Source: Peristeroidobacter agariperforans
GTDB lineage: Bacteria > Pseudomonadota > Gammaproteobacteria > Steroidobacterales > Steroidobacteraceae
Length of the DNA: 64,000 nucleotides
Direction: 5' to 3'
Assembly (NCBI RefSeq): GCF_004138335.1
Contig: NZ_RYFW01000002.1
Span: 1,407,501-1,471,500 of the forward strand
This document shows positions 28,967-37,303 of the stretch, piece after piece. The first letter of the stretch is position 1. Each line of letters starts with the position of its first letter. The notes beneath the pieces were generated by a model. It saw nothing but the letters and a program-made list of their open reading frames with translations. It did not search any database and was not told where the DNA came from. A program made the position numbers and the translations under genes.

Positions 28967-29431
28967 TCAACCGAAGGTCAGCTTGCCCTTCATCACCGAC
29001 CAGTGGCCGGGGAACGAGCAGAAGAACGTGTAATCGCCGCCTTTCTTCAAGCCCGAGGTCGGAAACGTGATGCTGGTGCTTTCACCGCCGCCGATGACCT
29101 TGGTGTGCGCGAGGACGCGTTTGTCGTCTTTCGGCACATAGTTGTTCGGCAAACCGGCCGACATGCCGGCGGTGGCGACCGCCTGGAACACCGACGTTTC
29201 CGCCAACACCCAGTTATGGCCCATCGCGGCGGCAGGCAGCTTGCCCGAATGCTTCAGAGTCAGCTTCACTTCGGTGCAATCGGCGGCCACGGCCAGCGAC
29301 TGCTTGTTGAACTGCATGGCGTCGTTGCCTTCGATGGCCAGCTCGCAAGTCTTGGCGGCGTGAGTGAGCGGAGCGAAGACGCTGAGCGCGCCGAGCAGAA
29401 CGGTGGATGCGAGAGCTCTTGAGATTGTCAT
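28967..29431 (-). CDS. azu: Azurin
   Basis: A 154-residue periplasmic blue copper protein. Signal peptide ALASTVLLGALSVFAPLTHA, then AKTCELAIEGNDAMQFNKQS. Copper ligands are the His in MGHNWVL and Cys-His-Met in FCSFPGHWSVMKGKLTFG (C-x4-H-x3-M). The conserved Cys3-Cys26-type disulfide is visible (KTCEL, ADCTEV). Azurin can donate electrons to Cu nitrite reductase and accept them from cytochromes, which fits NirK here. It lies downstream of nnrS2 on the same strand, probably in one unit with the box at 30,828. The ATG at 29431 gives the signal peptide. Confidence 0.95.
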   Translation of the reverse strand: MTISRALASTVLLGALSVFAPLTHAAKTCELAIEGNDAMQFNKQSLAVAADCTEVKLTLKHSGKLPAAAMGHNWVLAETSVFQAVATAGMSAGLPNNYVPKDDKRVLAHTKVIGGGESTSITFPTSGLKKGGDYTFFCSFPGHWSVMKGKLTFG

Positions 29432-29537
29432 TGGGATTACCTGCTGATGCGATGGGACATGCGGACGGATTTTCCGGCGTGGACGACCGGCTTTCAAGGA
29501 ACAACCGCCGATCAATTGCGAAAGTAACACTGCTCGC

Positions 29538-30749
29538 TTAGCCCGATTTGCCGTCAAGCCGGGGCTGCAAAAAGATGGGTGCATAAACGACGAGGTACAG
29601 TAAGAATGCCGCGCTCCAGAGCAGACCTGCGGCGAGCAGGATGTGGCGATAGTCAGCGACACCCAATGCAGGACCGAACACTCGAACCACGACCGCCGCG
29701 GTGAGGACGAGATAAGAGAGGGCAGTGGTGCGAGTGACAACGAGCGGGCGTCCCGTGTGGCCGAGCGACGCACGCGTCATGACCGCAAGAATCATGGTGC
29801 CAAACGCGCCGAGGTTGAGCGCATGCAGCCACTGCGCACTCCAAGCCGCTCCCATGAACACCCAGATCGACTTGAGGGCCAAGCCGATTGGCAACCAGGC
29901 GTACCCGACATGCAGGATCCATACGATCGGCTCGCGCCAAGTGCGCCCGCCACGCCACCCCGATAGCCGCAGCGCGTGTGCCGCGGCAGCGATCGCCGCC
30001 AGAACGCCGCTTAGTGATGAATTCGGCCACACTGCATCGACCAGCGTGATCGTCATCATCACGGTGATGACCACCGGATCGAGCCAAGGACGCAGCACAA
30101 GCTCTGTCGTTTCGCCATGCCGTCGCAGCGCATTCGCCGTGAAGGAGGGAACGATGCGACCGCCGATCACGGTCACCAGGATCAAGACGAAGTTGATGGC
30201 GAGGTGCAACGCGCGCTGAGCGATCAACGCATCTTCGGAACGCATCGCCATGACGAACGCCAGATCGGCGAGCCAGAGCACGGCGATGACCGCGAGCATG
30301 GGTGTATTGCGATTGCGTGCACGTAGCAGCGGCGGAGCCAGCAACACGGCGACCACAGGAAGGAACGCGAGCTCCAGGGCGCCCATCAACCACGTCGGCA
30401 GGAAGGCGGCGGCGGCCATCGCACAGCGTCCCGCGAGCCAGAGCGTAACCACCAGAATCAATGGCAAGCCGGCGAATCCGCGTGACCCGGTCCAACTCGG
30501 GACGGCAGTCAGCAGAAATCCCGCGATCGCCGCGCCGACGAATCCGTAGAGCATTTCGTGACCATGCCACAACTGCGGTGGCAGACCTGGCAACGCAACC
30601 ATGCCTTGCGAATACACCCACAACCAAACGGGGACCGCAATGAGTGCGTAGATGCCAGCCAATAGATAAAACGGACGAAAGCCATAAGCGAACAGGGCGA
30701 AGCCCCGCGGCCGGGATGAGGTCACGGAAGCAGAATCTGTGGTGTGCAT
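29538..30749 (-). CDS. nnrS: NnrS family protein (second copy)
   Basis: A 403-residue polytopic membrane protein with the NnrS start LFAYGFRPFYLLAGIYALIA. Conserved elements are PPQLWHGHEMLYGFVGAAIA, GGRIVPSFTANALRRHG, WLHALNLGAFGTMILAVMTR and ASLGHTGRPL. It contains roughly 12 helices. It is a clear paralogue of the 19,662 copy but only moderately similar, so it is probably an old duplication or a separate acquisition. An FNR-type box lies about 80 bases upstream and azurin follows. Confidence 0.92.
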   Translation of the reverse strand: MHTTDSASVTSSRPRGFALFAYGFRPFYLLAGIYALIAVPVWLWVYSQGMVALPGLPPQLWHGHEMLYGFVGAAIAGFLLTAVPSWTGSRGFAGLPLILVVTLWLAGRCAMAAAAFLPTWLMGALELAFLPVVAVLLAPPLLRARNRNTPMLAVIAVLWLADLAFVMAMRSEDALIAQRALHLAINFVLILVTVIGGRIVPSFTANALRRHGETTELVLRPWLDPVVITVMMTITLVDAVWPNSSLSGVLAAIAAAAHALRLSGWRGGRTWREPIVWILHVGYAWLPIGLALKSIWVFMGAAWSAQWLHALNLGAFGTMILAVMTRASLGHTGRPLVVTRTTALSYLVLTAAVVVRVFGPALGVADYRHILLAAGLLWSAAFLLYLVVYAPIFLQPRLDGKSG

Positions 30750-30827
30750 CAGCGCGCCGGCGCTTTGCCAGGAAGGCAGGATCGGTGCTCCATGGCGCCA
30801 GCTTGCTGTTAGTCGGCGCGAAGTGCC

Positions 30828-30841
30828 TTGACCTAGATCAG
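30828..30841 (-). promoter_or_regulatory. FNR-type box upstream of nnrS2-azurin
   Basis: The plus-strand reading is TTGACCTAGATCAG. It is centred about 85 bases before the nnrS2 ATG at 30749. Confidence 0.7.
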
Positions 30842-30857
30842 GCCACTTCGCCTTAAG

Positions 30858-31208
30858 TCATCCACACGCCGAATCGCGTCCACAGCCACAGCCGACGTGC
30901 GCATTGCCGATCGCTTCGAGCCGTCGCGAGGCTTGACCGAAGACGTCATCGAGCGCCTTTGCCATCGCATCTTCACGCCGCTCGGCAGACGCCTTACCCG
31001 TCACTACAACGGTCTCGCCGAAGACCTTCAGCGCCGCTTTCACGGTGAAGGCCGCTTGCTGCCGCTCGCTGGCCGTGGAACTTTCGATCACGACCCCGCA
31101 GGACTCGATCGAACCGCAGTAACCGCTGAGCCTGTTCGTAAACGCAAACACGCTTTGCTCCAGATCGCGAAAAGAATGTGTCTCAGGCAGAAGGATGGAT
31201 ATGTGCAT
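30858..31208 (-). CDS. HPF/RaiA-like ribosome-associated protein (second copy)
   Basis: A protein of about 116 residues. Its order of strands and helices follows the HPF/sigma-54-modulation fold: SFRDLEQSVFAFTNRLSG, IESCGVVIESSTASERQQ, FTVKAALKVFGETVVVTG and a long helix EDAMAKALDDVFGQAS. The C-terminus carries a short Cys/Gly cluster (VGCGCGRDSACG) that could bind metal. That cluster is unusual for HPF. The ATG at 31208 is preferred because the domain begins soon after. A role in ribosome hibernation during anaerobic stress is inferred. Confidence 0.6.
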   Translation of the reverse strand: MHISILLPETHSFRDLEQSVFAFTNRLSGYCGSIESCGVVIESSTASERQQAAFTVKAALKVFGETVVVTGKASAERREDAMAKALDDVFGQASRRLEAIGNAHVGCGCGRDSACG

Positions 31209-31450
31209 AGCGTAAAAGTGTGCGAGGCGTACTCGCGGCACGGCCATTCGGGATTCCTCGTGTCAGGTAAGTTCCAACCCCGTAAGTGTTCGAGCGGCAT
31301 CGGCAATGAGGCTGCCTATGTGGCCGAATCCAGCTGGGCCAATCGCGGCGAATCCGCGACGGTCATCCCGATGCGACCGCTACGCACACCCGCTACGAGC
31401 AGTGGAAGGCAGGACGACCGGCATCTTGCCGATCCAAGTTGGAGGTCTGC

Positions 31451-31464
31451 TTGATCCAGGTCAA
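31451..31464 (+). promoter_or_regulatory. FNR-type box upstream of small secreted protein B
   Basis: TTGATCCAGGTCAA, centred 69.5 bases before the GTG at 31527. The geometry is nearly identical to that of paralogues A and C. Confidence 0.8.
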
Positions 31465-31526
31465 GGCATGTTGTATCGGGCTTGTCACAATGATGACGAG
31501 GACAAGAGTCATCGAGGAGACGAGCC

Positions 31527-31892
31527 GTGCATACCAGAGGAGCATTCCGTGTCGCTGCCGCGCTCGCATTCCTGGCGGCCCCCGTGGTTTCCCATGCGGA
31601 CCCGTCGAGTGCCGCCGTGGATGTGTGCGTCAAGTCGTTCGTTGAGGCGTACCTCTCCAAAAATCGTATCGTGCAGGTCATCAAGCCTTCGGATCCGGTG
31701 GACGTGTTCGACTACGTGTACGCTCCAGAGACATACACCATCGCGCTCACGGCCCGCGAGGTTCGCAGTGGCGACGTACTCGCACAGGCGCGATGTATTG
31801 CGAGCCGTCGCGGCAAAGTGACTGTTCTCGATAGCCCGCCGATCGACAATTACCTCTCGAAAGCGGATATCCGCGTAACCGTCGGAGGCTAG
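31527..31892 (+). CDS. Small secreted protein B (unnamed family, member 2)
   Basis: The product has 121 residues. A short signal peptide (FRVAAALAFLAAPVVSHA) precedes the family core AAVDVCVKSFVEAYLSKNRI. Next come ETYTIALTAREVRSGDVLAQ, ARCIASRRGKVTVLDSPP and YLSKADIRVTV. The two cysteines are in the same places as in protein A (26,860). It starts at a GTG preceded by AGGAGA seven bases away. It sits alone behind its own FNR-type box. Function is unknown. The shared box and secretion signal imply an envelope role under low oxygen. Confidence 0.8.
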   Translation: MHTRGAFRVAAALAFLAAPVVSHADPSSAAVDVCVKSFVEAYLSKNRIVQVIKPSDPVDVFDYVYAPETYTIALTAREVRSGDVLAQARCIASRRGKVTVLDSPPIDNYLSKADIRVTVGG

Positions 31893-32136
31893 CGTCGAGA
31901 GGCTTGAGATTCGACCCTCATCGCAGCGTGCGCGATGGTGTTCCGCAAGTCCACCGGCGCGAGCGAAGCCTTGCTGGTACGCGCAAGCTGACCCGCTTAG
32001 AACATGTACAACGCGATCCCGTGCTCGCTGCAGACGAGTGCATCCGGCATTCGCACGAGCGTTCGCCTCACAATGAAGTTCATTCCCTGGCCCCTTGAGC
32101 GGCCCCGTCTTTTCAGCATCAGCATTAGCTTCAGCC

Positions 32137-33288
32137 ATGACGCAGCCTCAGCCTGATTGGGATCCGTATTCGTCGGCCGCCTCGGCAAACCAGAGCGCCG
32201 GATATGACGACCAGCGACGCCGCTGTCCAGTCGCTTACAGCGACGCCCTTGGATGGTCCTTATTTCGCCATCGAGACGTGGTGAGCGCGCTTACCGATGA
32301 CGCAATGTTCAGCAACATGGTGTCAGCGCACCTTTCCGTTCCGAATGGCATAGATCCGCCTCAGCACACTGAGTATCGGCGCATCATCGATCGCTACTTC
32401 TCGATCGATCGCATGGAGGCGCTCGAGCCGCGATGCCAGGAGATCGCTCGGCAGGCGGTGCAGGCTCTGCCGATCAACGGCGAGTTAGATGTGATGGCGG
32501 AGTTCGCCCCTGAGTTCGCGCTTCAGTCCCAGTGTGCTTTCTTGGGCTGGCCGGCGGACTTGCACCGCCCATTGCGGGATTGGGTGCGGAAGAACCATGC
32601 AGCGACACGTAGCCGTGATCGTGACGCGATGTCCGCCGTCGCCTTCGAATTCGATCGACACATTCGCGCAGTGCTGGAGGAGCGGCGGACGACGGGTTCA
32701 GAGGGATGCGATGTCGCCAGCGAGCTATTGCGCGAGCGGCTCGGCGATCGCACGCTGAACGATCAGGAAATCGTGAGCATTCTGCGCAACTGGACGGTCG
32801 GGGAGCTTGCGACGATTTCCACCTGCATCGGCATCCTGATCGCGTTCTTGGCCGAGCATGCATCGATGCAGCGGTTGCTGCGAGCGCAGCCGTCGCTGCT
32901 GCCGGCGGCGATCGAGGAAATCCTGCGAATCGGCAGCCCGCTCGTGAGTTCACGCCGGCGTACGAGGCACCGCGTGCGGATCGGCGGCTGTGAGATCGAG
33001 GCCGGTGAGCGCGTGACGCTCATGTGGGCGTCGGCCAATCGCGACGAGAGTACCTTCGAGCATCCCGACGAGTTCAGGCTCGATCGGAATCCGGCGCTTA
33101 ACTTGTTGTATGGGGCGGGGCTGCACGTTTGTCCGGGCGCGCCTCTCGCGAGGCTTGAATTGCGCGTGCTGATGGAAGAACTGCTCGCCTCCGTAGAACT
33201 GACGCCGAGTACGAGCTCGCGCCCTATCAGGGCGGTCTACCCGGCGAGTGGCTTCAGCGCGTATACCGTGCGAGTGACGAAGAGATAG
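32137..33288 (+). CDS. Cytochrome P450
   Basis: About 383 residues, a soluble bacterial P450 length. Visible are the K-helix EEILR, the meander and the heme-binding loop LLYGAGLHVCPGAPLARLEL with the cysteine thiolate. DPPQHTEYRRIIDRYFS is the usual B'-C region. The I-helix reads RNWTVGELATISTCIGILIA and lacks the ordinary acid-Thr pair, so oxygen activation or substrate use may be atypical. No ferredoxin or reductase partner lies nearby. I use the ATG at 32137; the frame stays open to 32095. Confidence 0.88.
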   Translation: MTQPQPDWDPYSSAASANQSAGYDDQRRRCPVAYSDALGWSLFRHRDVVSALTDDAMFSNMVSAHLSVPNGIDPPQHTEYRRIIDRYFSIDRMEALEPRCQEIARQAVQALPINGELDVMAEFAPEFALQSQCAFLGWPADLHRPLRDWVRKNHAATRSRDRDAMSAVAFEFDRHIRAVLEERRTTGSEGCDVASELLRERLGDRTLNDQEIVSILRNWTVGELATISTCIGILIAFLAEHASMQRLLRAQPSLLPAAIEEILRIGSPLVSSRRRTRHRVRIGGCEIEAGERVTLMWASANRDESTFEHPDEFRLDRNPALNLLYGAGLHVCPGAPLARLELRVLMEELLASVELTPSTSSRPIRAVYPASGFSAYTVRVTKR

Positions 33289-34059
33289 TGTGCCCGATGA
33301 TTCTCGGACGATTGGAGATCATCCCGGTGTGGGTAATTTGCACGGGCACGTTCCGGCGCAAGTGAAGTTCGCTCGGGGCCGCTCACCGGTACGTCGGACG
33401 TCTTACACACGTATTTACCGGTTTTCCTTGTGCGGCCCACCGCAGATAGAGATGCTCGGTGTGACTCGATATGTGCTCTATCTGCGACCCCTTGGCGGGT
33501 GCGGTTTAAGTAGCTTGCCTGCGCGAGGGAGCTGATTAACAAGCGGCTACTAACGTGGCTTGCTCCGGCTTATGGTTCGCGCCGCCAGATACATCGCCGG
33601 GGCGCCGGGAGCTGCGCAATGCTGCGGCAGACAAGGGGCAGTCCGAAGGCCCGTGTCGCCACAGACCCCGCATCGACTGACCAGATGCCTGCGGACATCT
33701 TCCGACGGCGGTCTGAAGTTGGACCAGTTACTACCGCGGCGACTGGTGATGATTCTTCACAACGTCGCATAGCCGCGCGGGCGCGTCGAGGGCGGCAGCA
33801 CAAGAGACTGGAGCTCCTGCTCGATGCGAGTGCCGGCGGCTTGCACAGCCTGCGATTGCCGTTCCCACCCCAGCGATTGCAGATTGAACTGATACTTGAG
33901 ACCTCCCCGGAGGTAAGCCCTTGCTGCTTGATGCCGCCCTTGCACACGGCCATCTGCCATGGCTGCACGGAGCGGCCCCTGAGGGACTCCCGCCGAAGCG
34001 AGCTCGTCCTATAGTCGGCGGGAGTCCTGGCGAGTCGCTACGGAACTCGTCACTGGTTG
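33289..34059. other. Long region without convincing gene; holds repeat copy 1
   Basis: About 770 bases between the P450 and fasciclin genes. It contains one copy of a 67-base repeat (33457-33523). Open frames around 33,620-34,014 (plus) and 33,757-33,960 (minus) show no family I recognise. The minus-strand one has a plausible amphipathic helix but no ribosome-binding site that I can point to. Confidence 0.35.
33457..33523 (+). repeat. 67-base dispersed repeat, copy 1
   Basis: Aligned without gaps to 58841-58907 with 53 of 67 bases identical by hand count. Both copies contain CTCTATNTGCGAC and CAAGTAG/TAAGTAG followed by GCCTGCG. Both lie in gene-free DNA. Confidence 0.55.
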
Positions 34060-34599
34060 CTAGCGATACTGCGGTAACAACACGCTGTCGACGACATAGA
34101 TGATGCCGTTGTCCGTTCGAATCACCTGACCCGACACCAGCGAGTTGTTGATCTGGAGTATGTCGCGCTCGCGGTCGACATAGACGTCTTGCTCCTGGAC
34201 GGTCCGCAGATCGCGTGGCGAAAACTGGTACCGCAGGTCCCTCACGCCGGGCACCACGTGGTACAGCAGCACGTCAGTAAGTGCGTCCTGATCGGCGAGC
34301 AGGAAATTAAGGACGCCGGCTGGGATCTTTTTAAACGCCTCGTTCGTCGGTGCGAAGACCGTGAATGGCCCGGGACCTTGCAGGGTCGTCACCAGATCGG
34401 CTGCCTGCAACGCGGTTACCAGCGTTGAGAAGGCTGGATTGCCTACCGCTACGTCGACGATCGTTCCATCAACCCGCTGCACCTGCGTGAATGCCGGCCT
34501 GACGGCGCCCTGCGGCTGCGGGTGCTCAGCCGAAGCGGTGCTAGCGAAACCCGTGGCAACAGCCATCGTCGCGAGCGCGACATGTGTCAAACGTTTCAT
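34060..34599 (-). CDS. Secreted fasciclin (FAS1) domain protein
   Basis: The product has 179 residues. A signal peptide (THVALATMAVATGFASTASA) is followed by one FAS1 domain. Its H1 motif is FTVFAPTNEAFKKIPAGVL and its YH motif is LLYHVVPGVRDLR; it ends NGIIYVVDSVLLP. Such proteins act in cell-surface adhesion, but bacterial roles are poorly defined. It lies 17 bases downstream of a second fasciclin gene in the same orientation, so they form a pair. Confidence 0.88.
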   Translation of the reverse strand: MKRLTHVALATMAVATGFASTASAEHPQPQGAVRPAFTQVQRVDGTIVDVAVGNPAFSTLVTALQAADLVTTLQGPGPFTVFAPTNEAFKKIPAGVLNFLLADQDALTDVLLYHVVPGVRDLRYQFSPRDLRTVQEQDVYVDRERDILQINNSLVSGQVIRTDNGIIYVVDSVLLPQYR

Positions 34600-34616
34600 A
34601 GCGCTAACTCCTCTGG

Positions 34617-35081
34617 TTAATCCGGCATAACGACCGAGTCGATGACATGGATCACGCCGTTCGATGCGGTGATATCAGTCTTGATGACACGCGCATCGTT
34701 TACCGTCACACCGCCGTTGTTCATGGCGACGGTGAGCGGCTGACCCTGCACGGTCTTGACCTTCCCGGGCTTCACGTCGGCGGACATTACTTCGCCCGGG
34801 ACGACGTGATACGTAAGAACAGCCGCGAGCTTCTCCTGGTCCTTGAGCAAATCCTCCAATGCGCCTTGCGGCAGCTTGGCGAAGGCGGCGTCGGTCGGTG
34901 CAAACACCGTGTACGGGCCCTTGCCCTTGAGGGTGTCGACCAGATCCGCCTTCTGGAGCGCGGCAACCAGCGTCTTGAATTGACCGGCTGAGGCGGCGGT
35001 CTCGACCAGGTCGGCGGCGAGAGCAGCTGAGGAGGCGAGCGCGAGGGCGGCGCCCGCGAACATGCGTGTAATCGAGTTCAT
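34617..35081 (-). CDS. Secreted fasciclin (FAS1) domain protein, upstream partner
   Basis: A 154-residue protein with a signal peptide ([15 protein letters not shown]) and a canonical FAS1 domain. [19 protein letters not shown] is the H1 motif, [13 protein letters not shown] the YH motif, and [13 protein letters not shown] the C-terminal strand. It is closer to the bacterial consensus than its downstream neighbour. The two fasciclin genes and the DUF378 gene point the same way, away from the CarH-like regulator gene. Confidence 0.9.
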   Translation of the reverse strand: MNSITRMFAGAALALASSAALAADLVETAASAGQFKTLVAALQKADLVDTLKGKGPYTVFAPTDAAFAKLPQGALEDLLKDQEKLAAVLTYHVVPGEVMSADVKPGKVKTVQGQPLTVAMNNGGVTVNDARVIKTDITASNGVIHVIDSVVMPD

Positions 35082-35183
35082 GGAGTGACTCCTAGGGGGT
35101 TCAAATGGTGTGGCTTCAACAGTTCGCTAAGTCGCAGGTCTTGGCAGTCCGCATGCATGCACGCTGCAGCGGACCGCCGATCG

Positions 35184-35411
35184 CTAGCGTCGCGCCGCTT
35201 CTGCGCGAGGCTCATCCAACTGAAAAGCCTTGAGCAGCGGGCCGATCTGGTAAAGCGCCGACAATCCGACTAGCGCATACACCAGGCGGGATAGCCCGGA
35301 GCCTGCGCCGAAGATCGCCGCGACCAGGTCGAAGTTAGCGATGCCGACCAGGCCCCAGTTGAGCCCGCCGACGATGATCAAGATGAGCGTGATGAGATTG
35401 AGTGTTTTCAT
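35184..35411 (-). CDS. DUF378 membrane protein
   Basis: The product has 75 residues and two transmembrane helices: LITLILIIVGGLNWGLVGIA, which contains the family motif GGLNWGLVG, and RLVYALVGLSALYQI. DUF378 proteins are small inner-membrane proteins of unknown role. The ATG at 35411 is preferred to the earlier one because the conserved start (MKTLNLITL) begins there. It is divergent from the CarH-like gene, and the shared region holds a repeated promoter-like motif. Confidence 0.85.
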   Translation of the reverse strand: MKTLNLITLILIIVGGLNWGLVGIANFDLVAAIFGAGSGLSRLVYALVGLSALYQIGPLLKAFQLDEPRAEAARR

Positions 35412-35461
35412 AGAAGGTTTCCGGTGATGGATCATGCACTCAACTCTCGCTGTTTGGATAA

Positions 35462-35540
35462 GTTCCGTATAAGGTTGAAACTAGATTAAGTAGGGCAAAT
35501 ACCGCGAAGCGTTGTCGGATGTATAGGTTCGGTATAGATT
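35462..35540 (+). promoter_or_regulatory. Repeated GTTCSGTATA motif, possible CarH-type operators
   Basis: GTTCCGTATA (35462-35471) and GTTCGGTATA (35527-35536) occur once near each divergent promoter, 65 bases apart. TGTATAGGTTCGGTATAGA looks like a MerR-type spacer promoter. Operator function is inference. Confidence 0.4.
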
Positions 35541-35571
35541 ATGAATCGAAATTTTACCTTGGAGCCAAGCG

Positions 35572-36501
35572 ATGCCTAGTACCCGCAGGCAAACCCGAGC
35601 AACCGCGGGGGACGAGCTGTTCCCGATCCGCACGGTCGCGGATCTCACCGGCGTCAATGCCATCACGCTGCGTGCCTGGGAGCGGCGCTATGGACTCGTC
35701 AAGCCGGTACGCACTGACGGCGGGCAGCGCATGTACCGGCGCGAAGAGATCGAGCTGATCCACCGCATCGTCGGCCTGCTCGACCAGGGGATCCCAATCG
35801 GTCGGGTTGCGCTCGCACTTGCCGGCGCCGCGCAAGCTGACAAACGTGCGCGCAGTTCCTTGTGGGACGGGTATCTGCAGCGCATCGTGGGCGCGATCGG
35901 CCGCTTCGACGAGGACGAGGTGGAGGAGGTCTACAATTCGGCGCTCGCGCTGCATCCAATGCCGCTGGTCACCGACCGGCTGCTGCTGCCGCTGTTATGT
36001 GAGCTCGGCCGTCGCTGGGAGACCGGTCAGGGCGGCATCGCGGAAGAGCATTTCTTTTCGGCCTATCTTCGCAACAAGCTGGGTGCGCGCTTTCACCATC
36101 GCAGTCGCACGGGCCAGGGCTGCCGCTTGCTCGTGGCATGCCTCCCGGGCGAGCAGCACGAGTTAGGCCTGCTGATGTTCGCGCTGCTTGCCGTCGACCG
36201 CGGGATGCAGGTCGTCATGCTGGCGGCGAACGTACCCCTGTCGGAGCTGCCCGAGGCTGCGAAACGGGGCCGCTGCGAGGCAATCGTCCTGTCAGCGACG
36301 GTGACGCCGTCGCGCGAGGTCTTGACGCGAGAACTCCCGTTGATGGTGAATTCTGCGCAGGCGCCGGTTTTTGTCGGTGGTGTGGCATCGATTCGAGAAC
36401 GCGACGCGATCGTCGCCAGCGGCGCCGAGCCGCTCGGCACGGATGTCCCCGCGGCGCTAGACAGGATTGCGGCGGCCCTGGCGAAACAGGCTGATGCGTG
36501 A
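35572..36501 (+). CDS. CarH/LitR-type MerR regulator with B12-binding photosensor domain
   Basis: A 309-residue protein. The N-terminal MerR helix-turn-helix is FPIRTVADLTGVNAITLRAW followed by ERRYGL. The middle helical bundle has RRWETGQGGIAEEHFFSAYL, the W-x9-EH signature of light-sensing CarH. The Rossmann domain has PGEQHELGLLMFALLAVDRG with the E-x-H-x-x-G cobalamin-binding motif. CarH proteins bind adenosylcobalamin as repressor tetramers in the dark and release DNA in light. Divergent fasciclin/DUF378 genes are the likely targets. Carotenoid genes, the usual targets, are not in the window. Confidence 0.9.
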   Translation: MPSTRRQTRATAGDELFPIRTVADLTGVNAITLRAWERRYGLVKPVRTDGGQRMYRREEIELIHRIVGLLDQGIPIGRVALALAGAAQADKRARSSLWDGYLQRIVGAIGRFDEDEVEEVYNSALALHPMPLVTDRLLLPLLCELGRRWETGQGGIAEEHFFSAYLRNKLGARFHHRSRTGQGCRLLVACLPGEQHELGLLMFALLAVDRGMQVVMLAANVPLSELPEAAKRGRCEAIVLSATVTPSREVLTRELPLMVNSAQAPVFVGGVASIRERDAIVASGAEPLGTDVPAALDRIAAALAKQADA

Positions 36502-36622
36502 GTGGGAGACTAAGGCATGGGATCGTTTATGTGAGCGCGCTCAAAGCGACCTCGACGAGTTGTCTGCCCGCATCGAGGAGCTTGCCGCCGCTCGCCCTTT
36601 GCTAATTACCGCCTTCATCTGA
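36494..36622 (+). CDS. Small coiled-coil ORF overlapping the CarH-like gene
   Basis: A 42-codon frame starts eight bases before the end of the photoreceptor gene (ATGCGTGA overlap). It encodes MREWETKAWDRLCERAQSDL, then DELSARIEELAAARP and a short hydrophobic tail. The heptad-like pattern suggests a helix. The tight overlap supports co-translation, but no family is known and a chance frame or a truncated gene is possible. Confidence 0.4.
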   Translation: MREWETKAWDRLCERAQSDLDELSARIEELAAARPLLITAFI

Positions 36623-37303
36623 CCGAAGGGCATCTCGGCGGGACACCACCGAATGCAGTGAACATTTGTTCCAGGCGCGTATCAGCACGGTCATGCTCTG
36701 GCGTGAGTAGAACTGGTCACGCTGCGGTCTGCGTGTTGCAGGCGAGCGGAAGGAGCGCACGAGGTGTTGAAATCGAGACGACGTCTGATTGCTATCGGCT
36801 TAGTGATTGCCGCGACGATTCAACTCGCCCCGGCACGCAGCAGCTCTGCTGGGATAGCGCGCGGTAATGACCGTTTGGAGGGCGCCCTGTTTCGCTCGTT
36901 CCTCAGCCCGCTGTCGAGCCGCGGGCAAGGCGTTCTCGATAGGTTGAATGGCGTATCCAAAGCGATAGAAGCGGGCTGGTACTTCTTCGTTGACCCGCGC
37001 CTGCGCATCCTTGATTGATCCGTCGGCAGCAATCGTGAAGCTGACGACAATGCTTCCAGTCCAGTAGAGGTCATCACGGCGGAAGGTGCGCGGCTCGCTG
37101 AAGCTGCTCACTGCGTGCCGTCGCACTCAGGGGAGGGTGGAAGGTACGTGGAGTGATTGAACACTCTAGTGCACGGTGTCGTTCTGGAGTACAACGCCCT
37201 CAATCCAGACACGCTCCTTACCCCAAGTGTGATGTTTCTTCCCCGGGTACACGGAGCGGTAGTGGGTGGGCAGGAATGCTTCGCGCAAAGCAGGAGTGTG
37301 CCC
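36623..37303. other. Region without confident gene
   Basis: About 680 bases before the serine-hydrolase start. A minus-strand frame at 36800-37126 contains SIVVSFTIAADGSIKDAQAR, which faintly recalls a TonB C-terminal strand, but there is no signal or anchor. I treat it as unproven. No terminator or RNA is evident. Confidence 0.3.

Noticed and set aside
33619-34014. Overlapping frames on both strands (including a phasin-like helix at 33757-33960, minus)
   Set aside because: No ribosome-binding site, no clear homology, and frames on both strands are equally open; not enough to call a gene.
36800-37126. Minus-strand frame with a faint TonB-C-terminal pattern (DGSIKDAQA)
   Set aside because: No signal or membrane anchor, no partner ExbB/ExbD, and only one strand of similarity.
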